Assembly: GCA_945988915.1 (NCBI GenBank)
Contig: CAMFTS010000059.1
Span: forward strand, 1 to 6,165
Direction of reading: 5' to 3'
Origin: an uncultured Clostridia bacterium
GTDB lineage: Bacteria; Bacillota; Clostridia; Oscillospirales; Acutalibacteraceae
DNA: 6,165 nt
A program made the position numbers and the translations under genes. Below the pieces are notes generated by a model. The model had not been told where the DNA came from. It was given only the letters and a program-made list of their open reading frames with translations, and searched no databases. Below, in pieces: positions 1 to 6,165 of the stretch. The stretch's first letter is position 1. Each line of letters opens with the position of its first letter.

Positions 1-1927
1 TTCTCTTGATAACGCCGTTATGTGTAAGCATACAGAGATAGAAATTCTCTTCTTCATTGAAGTCCGGAACTCTAATCATTGCTGTAATCTTTTCGGAAGA
101 TTCAATAGGAAGAATATTAACAACATTCATGCCTTTGCTTGATCGGCTTCCTTCAGGGATTTCATATCCCTTAAGTCTGTATACCTTACCGAGAGATGTA
201 AAGAACATTATATAGTCATGTGAAGAGCAGGTAAACATTGTTTCCGCATAGTCCTCTTCTCTTCTCGACATACCCTTAATACCCTTACCGCCTCTGCGCT
301 GGCTCTGATATGTTGATGCCGACTGACGCTTAATGTAACCCATTTTTGTAAGAGTATAAACGCAATCTTCTTCGGGAATAAGGTCTTCAATATCAACCTC
401 TCCTGCAACATTGGAAATTTCTGTTCGTCTTTCGTCACCGAATTTCTGACCGATAGCGGAAAGCTCTGTTTTAACAATTTCCTTAATTTTTGTTTCCGAA
501 CCGAGAATTTCAAGATATTCTTTAATTTTTTCTCTTAATTCATCACGCTCGGCAATTATCTTGTTGATTTCAAGACCTGCTAACTGACCTAACTGGAAAT
601 TGACAATGGCAGTTGCCTGCGGATCGTCAAAATCAAATTTATCCATAATTGCCTGCTTCGCTTCGGGTTTACCTCCCTTGCAGGCACGGATTGTTGCAAT
701 AATTTCATCGACAATGTCAATTGCGCGGGCAAGACCTTCAAGTATATGCTCTCTTGCCTGTGCTTTATTAAGGTCAAATTTAGTTCTTCTTGTGATAACT
801 TCGCATTGGAAACTGATATACTGCTCAATAATTTCTTTCAGTGTGAGAATTTTAGGCTCACCGTTTACAAGAGCCAACTGAATAATACCGTAAGAAATCT
901 GTAATTGAGTCATTTGATAAAGCTGGTTAAGAATAACCTGCGGATTTGCGTCATGCTTTAAGTCAATGACTATCTTAATACCGCCGTCACGCTTTGATGA
1001 GTAGTCGTTAATATCGGACATACCCTCAATCTTTTTATCCTTATGGAGTTCGGCGATAGATTCAATAAGTCTTGCTTTATTTACCTGATACGGAAGCTCT
1101 GTAATAACAATCTGGAATCTTCCGTTTTTCTCATTTTCGACAATTTCAGCTCTGCCGCGAAGAGTGATTTTACCTCTGCCTGTTGCATAAGCAGCACGAA
1201 TTCCCGCTTTGCCCATAATAATACCTTGTGTCGGGAAATCAGGTCCTTTGATATGCTCCATAATATCTTCAAGAGAAGCATCGGGATTGTCAATTACACA
1301 GCAGATACCGTCAATAACCTCGCCTAAATTATGTGGCGGAATATTTGTTGCCATACCGACGGCAATACCTGTTGAACCGTTTACAAGTAAGTTTGGATAT
1401 CTTGACGGAAGAACAGTGGGTTCTTTAAGACGGTCATCATAGTTTGTCATAAAGTCAACTGTATCTTTATCAATGTTTGTAAGCATTTCCATAGAAATCT
1501 TACTCATTCTTGACTCTGTATAACGGTATGCAGCAGGCGGATCTCCGTCAATAGAACCGAAGTTACCGTGACCGTCAACAAGAACATATCTCATTGAAAA
1601 ATCCTGTGCTAAACGAACCATAGCATCATAAACAGATGCGTCACCGTGCGGATGGTAACTACCGAGAACGGCACCGACTGTGTCTGCGCACTTACGGTAT
1701 GGCTTATCGGGATACAATGATTTTTCATACATCGTATAAAGAATTCTTCTGTGAACAGGCTTTAAGCCGTCACGAACATCAGGTAAAGCACGAGCTGTAA
1801 TAACAGACATTGAATAGTCAAGGAAAGAGTTTTTCATTTCCTTATTTATCTCGACATTTATGATATTCTGTGCTTCAAGCGGAACATAATCGCCCAGATT
1901 ATGATTTGTAATTTTCTTAGTTGCCAT
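1..1927 (-). CDS. gyrA: DNA gyrase subunit A, 3' end outside window
   Basis: Partial gene with 642 full codons visible. The frame is open from the ATG at 1927-1925 to base 1, and I checked every triplet for stops. GyrA cuts and rejoins DNA through a catalytic tyrosine. Here that is Tyr136 in AAYRYTE (codon at 1522-1520), preceded by Arg135, and Ile188 matches the DNA-bending Ile174 of E. coli (GIAVGM). The order is winged-helix breakage domain, tower, coiled coil, then the start of the C-terminal beta-pinwheel. The GyrA-box QRRGGKG lies at residues 543-549 (301-281), which separates gyrase from ParC. Families run about 810-870 residues, so roughly 170-230 residues, most of the pinwheel, lie off the left edge. 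The quinolone region reads HPHGDASVYD with Ala97 at the E. coli Ser83 position and Asp101 at Asp87. AGAGGT six bases before the ATG is a clear ribosome binding site. Confidence 0.98.
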   Translation of the reverse strand, partial: MATKKITNHNLGDYVPLEAQNIINVEINKEMKNSFLDYSMSVITARALPDVRDGLKPVHRRILYTMYEKSLYPDKPYRKCADTVGAVLGSYHPHGDASVYDAMVRLAQDFSMRYVLVDGHGNFGSIDGDPPAAYRYTESRMSKISMEMLTNIDKDTVDFMTNYDDRLKEPTVLPSRYPNLLVNGSTGIAVGMATNIPPHNLGEVIDGICCVIDNPDASLEDIMEHIKGPDFPTQGIIMGKAGIRAAYATGRGKITLRGRAEIVENEKNGRFQIVITELPYQVNKARLIESIAELHKDKKIEGMSDINDYSSKRDGGIKIVIDLKHDANPQVILNQLYQMTQLQISYGIIQLALVNGEPKILTLKEIIEQYISFQCEVITRRTKFDLNKAQAREHILEGLARAIDIVDEIIATIRACKGGKPEAKQAIMDKFDFDDPQATAIVNFQLGQLAGLEINKIIAERDELREKIKEYLEILGSETKIKEIVKTELSAIGQKFGDERRTEISNVAGEVDIEDLIPEEDCVYTLTKMGYIKRQSASTYQSQRRGGKGIKGMSRREEDYAETMFTCSSHDYIMFFTSLGKVYRLKGYEIPEGSRSSKGMNVVNILPIESSEKITAMIRVPDFNEEENFYLCMLTHNGVIKR

Positions 1928-1933
1928 TTTGTT

Positions 1934-1939
1934 ACCTCT
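1934..1939 (-). promoter_or_regulatory. gyrA ribosome binding site
   Basis: AGAGGT on the minus strand, six bases before the gyrA ATG and inside the 17-base gyrB-gyrA gap. This gives gyrA its own initiation signal within a shared transcript. Confidence 0.8.
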
Positions 1940-1944
1940 TTATC

Positions 1945-3906
1945 TTATATGTCAAGATTCTGAACATATTTTGCATTTTTCTCAATGAATTCGCGTCTGG
2001 GCTCTACTTTATCACCCATAAGAATTGAAAAAGTTTCATCTGCCTCCATTGCATCTTCAAGAGTAACACGAAGCATAACTCTTGTTGCAGGGTCCATTGT
2101 TGTTTCCCAAAGCTGTTCCGGATCCATTTCACCAAGACCTTTGTAGCGCTGAACATCACAGTTTCCGCCCATTTCTTCAATAAGCTGATCGCGCTGTTCG
2201 TCAGAATAGGCATATTCGTGACGCTTACCCTTTGAAAGCTTGAAAAGCGGCGGTTGTGCTATATAAATGTAACCCTCGTCAATAAGTGGACGCATATATC
2301 TGAAGAAGAATGTTAAAAGAAGTGTTCTGATATGCTGACCGTCAACATCGGCATCGGCCATAATAACAATTTTATGGTATCTGATTTTGCTAATGTCAAA
2401 TTCTTCGCCTATTCCGGTACCGAGTGCCAATACAACAGGCGTAAGCTTATCATTACCTATAACTTTGTCTATTCTTGCTTTTTCAACATTGAGCATTTTA
2501 CCCCAAAGAGGAAGAATTGCCTGAATTCTGTTATCTCTGCCCTCTTTAGCGGAACCGCCCGCAGAGTCACCCTCGACGATAAACAATTCTGTGTTTACAG
2601 GTTCTTTATCAATACAATCCGCAAGCTTACCGGGAAGTCTGCCGCCGTCAAATGCTGATTTTCTTCTTGCTGTATCTCTTGCTTTTCTTGCAGCTTCTCT
2701 TGCACGGGAAGCATCAAGAGCTTTTGAAAAAATTGTTTTTGCAACTGTCGGATTTTCTTCAAAATAAGTCATCATCTTCTCATAAAGCATTTTATTTACG
2801 AGAGATTTCATTTCCGTATTTCCGAGCTTACCCTTTGTCTGTCCTTCAAATTCAGCTTCGGTCAGCTTAACACTGATAACAACGGTTAAGCCTTCACGAA
2901 CATCATCACCTGAAAGATTTTTATCACCGTCTTTAAGAAGCTTGAATTTTCTGCCGTAATCATTGAATACTTTTGTAAGAGCGGTTTTAAAACCGTCCTC
3001 ATGAGTACCGCCGTCAATAGTTCGGACATTATTTGCAAATGAAAGGATTATTTCGTTATATCCGTCATTATAAGAAACAGCAACTTCTGCACTTCTGTCA
3101 CCCTGAACAGTAGAAAAATGAAGAATTTCATCGTGAATAGGAGAAAGACCGCGGGAAGTATTGATAAAATCTACGAAAGAACGGATACCGCCCTCATAGC
3201 AGTAAACTTCTTCAATAATATTTTCTTCATCTCTTCTGTCTGTAAGTGAAATTCTGAGACCTGCATTAAGAAATGCCTGCTCACGCAGTCTTCTCTGTAA
3301 TATTTCAAATTCATAGACCGTTGTTTCCGTAAATATTTCAGGATCTGCTTTGAAGCGGATAAATGTACCCGTTTCGTCTGTATCACCTATAATCTCAAGA
3401 TCTGAAACAATATTTCCGCGTTCAAATCTTTGCTTATAAATATGACCGTTCTGGCTGACTTCAACTTCAAACCATTCCGAAAGAGCATTAACAACCGAAG
3501 AACCTACGCCGTGAAGACCGCCTGATACCTTATAACCGCTTCCGCCGAATTTACCGCCGGCATGAAGTACCGTCAAAACAACCGTTACAGCCGGAAGTCC
3601 CTCTTCTTCGTTTATACCTACCGGTATTCCTCGTCCGTTATCACGAACAGTAATAATATCTCCGGGTAGAATTTCAACTTCAATATGCGAGCAATAACCT
3701 GCCAAAGCTTCATCAATCGAGTTATCAACGATTTCATAAACAAGATGATGCAAACCTTTAGGTCCGGTTGAACCGATATACATACCGGGACGCTTTCTTA
3801 CTGCCTCAAGACCTTTTAAGACTTGAATAGCATCTGCACCGTATTCTTCGGTAACGAGAGTATTCATTTCTTCGTCTTCCATGACATTTTTTATTTCTTC
3901 GCTCAT
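1945..3906 (-). CDS. gyrB: DNA gyrase subunit B
   Basis: 653 residues, near the B. subtilis length (about 638) and lacking the large insert of the 804-residue E. coli protein. GyrB is the ATPase subunit of the A2B2 gyrase that introduces negative supercoils. The GHKL ATPase domain has catalytic Glu58 and Asn62 (EIVDNSIDEA), Asp89 in DNGRGIP, the G-loop GGLHGVG at 129-135, and the QTK loop at 356-358 whose Lys contacts the ATP phosphate. The TOPRIM domain has Glu445 in EGDSAGG and Asp518/Asp520 in DADVDG for metal binding. The C-terminus ends in the family pattern GDKVEPRREF-IEKNAKYV-NLDI. The N-terminus carries an acidic extension of about 15 residues relative to B. subtilis. The ATG at 3906 is chosen because a GGAGG is five bases upstream, although Met9 and Met14 exist. 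Gln152 and Trp468 occupy the positions of E. coli Arg136 and Lys447. ParE is less likely given the gyrA partner 17 bases downstream. Confidence 0.98.
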   Translation of the reverse strand: MSEEIKNVMEDEEMNTLVTEEYGADAIQVLKGLEAVRKRPGMYIGSTGPKGLHHLVYEIVDNSIDEALAGYCSHIEVEILPGDIITVRDNGRGIPVGINEEEGLPAVTVVLTVLHAGGKFGGSGYKVSGGLHGVGSSVVNALSEWFEVEVSQNGHIYKQRFERGNIVSDLEIIGDTDETGTFIRFKADPEIFTETTVYEFEILQRRLREQAFLNAGLRISLTDRRDEENIIEEVYCYEGGIRSFVDFINTSRGLSPIHDEILHFSTVQGDRSAEVAVSYNDGYNEIILSFANNVRTIDGGTHEDGFKTALTKVFNDYGRKFKLLKDGDKNLSGDDVREGLTVVISVKLTEAEFEGQTKGKLGNTEMKSLVNKMLYEKMMTYFEENPTVAKTIFSKALDASRAREAARKARDTARRKSAFDGGRLPGKLADCIDKEPVNTELFIVEGDSAGGSAKEGRDNRIQAILPLWGKMLNVEKARIDKVIGNDKLTPVVLALGTGIGEEFDISKIRYHKIVIMADADVDGQHIRTLLLTFFFRYMRPLIDEGYIYIAQPPLFKLSKGKRHEYAYSDEQRDQLIEEMGGNCDVQRYKGLGEMDPEQLWETTMDPATRVMLRVTLEDAMEADETFSILMGDKVEPRREFIEKNAKYVQNLDI

Positions 3907-3911
3907 TTTTT

Positions 3912-3916
3912 CCTCC
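3912..3916 (-). promoter_or_regulatory. gyrB ribosome binding site
   Basis: GGAGG on the minus strand, five bases before the ATG at 3906. This is the strongest Shine-Dalgarno in the window and fixes the start with its acidic N-terminal extension over the internal Met9 and Met14. Confidence 0.85.
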
Positions 3917-3934
3917 GTTTTAATAAATGCAAAT

Positions 3935-3964
3935 TGTATATTAACTAAATGCTTTTACTGTCTA
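3935..3964 (-). promoter_or_regulatory. weak sigma-A-like promoter candidate ahead of gyrB
   Basis: On the minus strand TAGACA (3964-3959) resembles a -35 box with one mismatch. It is followed after 18 bases by TATACA (3940-3935), a -10 box with two mismatches. It spans the end of remB and the 38-base remB-gyrB gap, the longest gap between genes here. Such AT-rich sequence gives chance matches easily, so this is a tentative call. Confidence 0.25.
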
Positions 3965-4202
3965 TTCTTTTAAAAATCGTATTTGTTGAATACGGTGAAA
4001 TATATACTTTTTTTTCCGTATTTTCAACGGTAACAATAAAGGATTTCGGCAAATCAAAAGAAACCGTTTTTGTTTCTCCGTCTTTTTCCGCTTTATTAAG
4101 ATATTCTCTTGTTGCTTTTGAAACAGTTGTATTATCAAGATCAAAAATGCCGAGAATTTCTTCGCTTTTTATAAAATTTTCAGTGCCTATTTGCAGGTAC
4201 AT
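3945..4202 (-). CDS. remB: RemB-like (YaaB, DUF370-type) extracellular matrix regulator
   Basis: 85-residue protein between recF and gyrB, the position of remB (yaaB) in B. subtilis, whose product has about 81 residues. It opens with MYLQIGTENFI, resembling the MYIHLG start of RemB, followed by EEILGIFD. Near the C-terminus it has LPKSFIVTVEN and VYISPYSTNTIFKR, matching the family's PKSxVVT and YYSPxSSxTLxKR regions. In B. subtilis RemB is needed together with RemA for matrix-gene expression. RemA is the characterised DNA-binding partner, and a direct DNA role for this protein is inference. An upstream in-frame ATG at 4214 would add MSYL, but its only purine-rich site (AAGGA) sits directly against it. 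The same site lies 11 bases from the ATG at 4202, which overlaps the recF stop as TGATG and fits the family start. The stop is TAG. A run of eight A lies at 4015-4008 within the coding strand. Confidence 0.85.
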   Translation of the reverse strand: MYLQIGTENFIKSEEILGIFDLDNTTVSKATREYLNKAEKDGETKTVSFDLPKSFIVTVENTEKKVYISPYSTNTIFKRIDSKSI

Positions 4203-5293
4203 CAGATAAGACATCCTTTTTCTATATGAAATGTTTTGCCTTCACACATTCTTAAGACTGTTGCAGGATCACAGCAAGTAATAAAAACCTGTCTGTTTTC
4301 AAGATGATTTAAAATATAATCCTGGCGGCTGATATCAAGCTCACTCATAACATCATCAAGTAAAATAATCGGTTCTTCTCCGGTTATTTCTTTAATAATG
4401 TTTGCTTCGCTCAATTTCAAAGCCAGAGCACAAGATCTTTGCTGACCTTGTGAACCGAAATTTCTTGCGGAAAGACCGTTAATCTTTATATTCAAATCAT
4501 CTCTCTGCGGTCCTACTCCCGTAATTTTATTAAAAATGTCATCACGGCGGGTTTCTCTGAGTCTTTGTAAAAGAAATTCTTTTATTTCATAAGGGTCTTC
4601 GGAATAAAGTCCCGTATTATTTACATATTCAATAGTTAATTCTTCTTTACCCGATGAAAGCCCTGAATATATTTCTTTTGCGTTATCAGATAAAAAATTT
4701 GAATATTTAATTCTTTCACTTACAACCGCAGCACCGTATGAAGAAAGCTTATCGTCCCAGATATCAAGCGTATCATAAAGCTCGGAATGAAACTGAATAT
4801 CTTTAAGTAAAGCATTTCTCTGTTCAAGCGTGTGCGTATATTTTGCAAGACCTTTTGCATAAAAAGGCTTTAGCTGACAAAGAGCCGTATCAAGAAATTT
4901 TCTTCTGTTTACAGGGCCTTCCTGTATTAAAGATAAATGTGACGGGGAAAAAATAACCGCATAAAACTCACCTATTAAATCTGCAGGACTTTTTAATTCA
5001 ATGCCGTTCTTTTTTGCATGTCTTTTTTTATCTATTATTAATTCAGCGCTTTGTTCTCTGCCGAATGCAAAATATTCAATTTCATTTTTTGAATATTCTT
5101 TTTTAAAACCGAGCAATTCGCTGTCTTTTTTTGAACGGAAGCTTTTACAGCCTGTAAAAAGCCAGATACTTTCAAGCAAATTAGTTTTTCCCTGAGCATT
5201 TTCTCCGAAAATGACATTAACATTTTCAGACGGTACTATCTGAATATAATCTATATTTCTGTAATCTGAAACCGATAATCTGTTAATAATCAT
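4202..5293 (-). CDS. recF: DNA replication and repair protein RecF
   Basis: 363-residue SMC/ABC-like ATPase, close to the usual family length (357-370). RecF binds gapped DNA with RecO and RecR and helps load RecA at single-strand gaps and stalled forks. Visible motifs are a Walker A at residues 30-37 (G-ENAQ-GKT), the family GPQRDDL at 261-267, the ABC signature SQGQQR at 281-286, and a Walker B with D-loop at about 309-320 (IILLDDVMSELD). The N-terminus MIINRLSVSDYRN fits the usual RecF opening. I chose the ATG at 5293-5291 because a GAGG lies six bases upstream. An in-frame TTG at 5305 would add four residues (MRKK), but it overlaps that ribosome binding site. The stop TGA (4204-4202) shares a base with the remB start. 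It lies 12 bases after yaaA, consistent with one operon. Confidence 0.97.
   Translation of the reverse strand: MIINRLSVSDYRNIDYIQIVPSENVNVIFGENAQGKTNLLESIWLFTGCKSFRSKKDSELLGFKKEYSKNEIEYFAFGREQSAELIIDKKRHAKKNGIELKSPADLIGEFYAVIFSPSHLSLIQEGPVNRRKFLDTALCQLKPFYAKGLAKYTHTLEQRNALLKDIQFHSELYDTLDIWDDKLSSYGAAVVSERIKYSNFLSDNAKEIYSGLSSGKEELTIEYVNNTGLYSEDPYEIKEFLLQRLRETRRDDIFNKITGVGPQRDDLNIKINGLSARNFGSQGQQRSCALALKLSEANIIKEITGEEPIILLDDVMSELDISRQDYILNHLENRQVFITCCDPATVLRMCEGKTFHIEKGCLI
4214..4218 (-). promoter_or_regulatory. probable remB ribosome binding site (decides the start)
   Basis: AAGGA on the minus strand inside the 3' end of recF. It ends 11 bases before the ATG at 4202 and shares a base with the ATG at 4214. 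It can therefore serve the former, though the spacing is slightly long, but not the latter. Coupling through the TGATG overlap likely helps. Confidence 0.5.
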
Positions 5294-5299
5294 TTTTTT

Positions 5300-5303
5300 C
5301 CTC
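5300..5303 (-). promoter_or_regulatory. recF ribosome binding site (decides the start)
   Basis: GAGG on the minus strand, six bases before the ATG at 5293. It overlaps the alternative TTG at 5305-5303, so the TTG cannot use it. This favours the shorter, 363-residue RecF. Confidence 0.8.
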
Positions 5304-5305
5304 AA

Positions 5306-5554
5306 TTAAACTATTTCGTAAATGAAACCGTCATACTCAAAGCTGTCGCCTTTTCTTAATTTTTTTCCGCGCATCGTACAAGGCTCACCGTCTATTTTTA
5401 TTTCACCGTCACCGATTATTATTTTTGCATGTCCGCCCGTTACTGCAATATCCGCATACTTTAATGCAGAATCAAGTCTTATAAAATCAGTTTCGATTTT
5501 CAGCTGTTTTTTCTTTTTTTCGGCAATATGCGCCGATATTCTGACTTTTTTCAT
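5306..5554 (-). CDS. yaaA: S4-domain RNA-binding protein, YaaA/RlbA family
   Basis: Small 82-residue protein located between dnaN and recF, exactly where B. subtilis has yaaA (also called rlbA). From about residue 19 it matches the S4-like RNA-binding fold of this family: FIRLDSALKYAD, then VTGGHAKIII, then the IKIDGEP turn, the RGKKLRKGD motif and a closing hydrophobic strand (FEYDGFIYEIV). S4 domains bind structured RNA. The B. subtilis member has been linked to ribosome biogenesis, and that role is inferred here. The first 18 or so residues form a basic, Lys-rich extension (four consecutive Lys at 13-16) absent from the 71-residue B. subtilis protein. The ATG at 5554-5552 overlaps the dnaN stop (TAATG) and has no clear Shine-Dalgarno within 5-10 bases, so translation is probably coupled to dnaN. 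There is no other ATG near the domain start. Confidence 0.85.
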   Translation of the reverse strand: MKKVRISAHIAEKKKKQLKIETDFIRLDSALKYADIAVTGGHAKIIIGDGEIKIDGEPCTMRGKKLRKGDSFEYDGFIYEIV

Positions 5555-6165
5555 TATTTAAGTTTTACCGGAAGTACAAGGAATAAGAAATTATCGCCTT
5601 GCTTCGGAACAATAATAATAGGAAGAACGGGACTGCCTAATTTAATTATTACTTCATCTGTATCACAAACTTTAAGAGCGTCAAGCAAAAATCTGTTATT
5701 AAATCCGATTTCGATTTTATTTCCTTGGATTTTTGCAGGAAGTCTGTCATTTGCCGCACCTAATGATGTAATTGAAGAAATTTTTATCATATCTTCATCA
5801 AATACACATCTTATAGGACTCTTTGCTCGGTCTGTAATAATAAGCGAAGTTCTTTCAATACTGTTGATAAGCATTCTTGTATTTACTTCAACAACTGAAG
5901 TTTCATTTATTGCTATAGCCGATTTATAATTTAAAAATTCGCCGTCAAGAAGTCTTGAAACCAATATGTAATTTCCGATTTCAAAAACAATATGTCTTTT
6001 TCCTATATTTAAAGTGACAGAAATATCATCATTTATGATGAGCTTAATAATTTCATTAAGTGCTTTTTTAGGAACAACAAAAATCTGTTCTTCTCCTTGA
6101 TAATCAATAACTTCATTTCTTATTGCAAGTCTGAAGCCGTCAACTGCAACAAGTCTTATTAAATT
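5554..6165 (-). CDS. dnaN: DNA polymerase III beta subunit (sliding clamp), C-terminal part, 5' end outside window
   Basis: Partial gene: the last 203 codons plus a TAA stop (5556-5554) are present, and the frame stays open to the right edge. The family is usually about 365-375 residues, so roughly the second half of domain II and all of domain III are visible. Family hallmarks include the VAVDGFRLA segment at the start of the visible part (typical VATDGHRLA), SRLLDGEF about one third of the way in, and a C-terminal LPVKL resembling the usual LPVR/LPMR ending. The protein forms a ring-shaped dimer around DNA that tethers the replicative polymerase and recruits repair and mismatch-repair partners. 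The segment after SRLLDGEF reads LNYKSAIA, whereas many clamps have a form like FPxYxxVIP there, so the two prolines are missing. A TTG at 5964 is an internal Leu codon, not a start. The next gene overlaps its stop codon by one base. Confidence 0.95.
   Translation of the reverse strand, partial: NLIRLVAVDGFRLAIRNEVIDYQGEEQIFVVPKKALNEIIKLIINDDISVTLNIGKRHIVFEIGNYILVSRLLDGEFLNYKSAIAINETSVVEVNTRMLINSIERTSLIITDRAKSPIRCVFDEDMIKISSITSLGAANDRLPAKIQGNKIEIGFNNRFLLDALKVCDTDEVIIKLGSPVLPIIIVPKQGDNFLFLVLPVKLK

Noticed and set aside
208..513. 101-residue minus-strand open frame
   Set aside because: It lies within the unbroken gyrA frame, is out of register with it and has no recognisable domain; it is a shadow of gyrA.
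639..647. TTATCCATA, one base from the DnaA-box consensus
   Set aside because: A single near match inside gyrA coding sequence with no cluster of boxes and no AT-rich unwinding region; the origin is expected beyond the right edge.
600..1442. Several plus-strand open frames of 77-94 residues opposite gyrA
   Set aside because: All are antisense to a clearly coding gyrA, have low-complexity hydrophobic or Ser-rich translations, and belong to no family I recognise.
1928..1944. Terminator or regulatory RNA between gyrB and gyrA
   Set aside because: The gap is 17 bases, filled by the gyrA ribosome binding site, with no room or symmetry for a hairpin.
1..3906. Topoisomerase IV (parE/parC) as an alternative to gyrB/gyrA
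   Set aside because: A canonical GyrA-box QRRGGKG is present and the pair sits next to recF and remB, the normal place of gyrase.
3949..4209. 86-residue plus-strand open frame opposite remB
   Set aside because: The minus strand matches the RemB family in sequence and position, and the plus frame resembles no known protein.
5528..5929. 133-residue plus-strand open frame opposite dnaN and the start of yaaA
   Set aside because: The opposing minus frame encodes the sliding clamp with clear motifs. The plus frame looks like an antisense shadow, Ser/Ile-rich because it mirrors clamp codons.

Overview
The window is a conserved chromosomal housekeeping locus, the dnaN - yaaA(rlbA) - recF - remB - gyrB - gyrA cluster that lies beside the replication origin in many Bacillota (Firmicutes). 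All six genes are on the minus strand, so biological order runs from high to low coordinates. The right edge cuts the 5' part of dnaN and the left edge cuts the 3' end of gyrA. The order matches that around oriC in Bacillus subtilis. dnaA and the origin are therefore expected just beyond the right edge, with these genes pointing away from the origin. The AT-rich sequence, the Clostridia-style GyrB and GyrA sequences and the gene order suggest a low-GC member of the Clostridia, possibly near the Ruminococcus/Oscillospiraceae group. That placement rests on recognition, not on a search.

Layout: dnaN C-terminal half (6165-5554), then an S4-domain small protein (5554-5306) overlapping it by one base (TAATG). 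recF follows (5293-4202) after 12 bases, then remB (4202-3945) overlapping recF by one base (TGATG). gyrB (3906-1945) follows after 38 bases and gyrA (1927 to past base 1) after 17 bases. No intergenic gap exceeds 38 bases, and I see no terminator, tRNA, rRNA, mobile element or CRISPR. The tight packing and coupled starts suggest one long transcript, with at most a weak extra promoter candidate ahead of gyrB.

The genes share a theme of chromosome replication and topology. DnaN is the sliding clamp, RecF loads recombination functions at gaps and stalled forks, and GyrB with GyrA form DNA gyrase, which removes positive supercoils ahead of the fork. The S4-domain protein is a probable RNA-binding protein linked to ribosome biogenesis in B. 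subtilis. RemB is a small regulator tied to biofilm-matrix control in B. subtilis.

I found no new biological system. The points worth a second look are three gyrase drug-pocket positions that differ from the E. coli reference: Ala for Ser83 in GyrA, Trp for Lys447 in GyrB and Gln for Arg136 in GyrB. Two gene starts (recF, remB) are decided by ribosome binding sites, and A-rich tracts in yaaA and remB could allow slippage.
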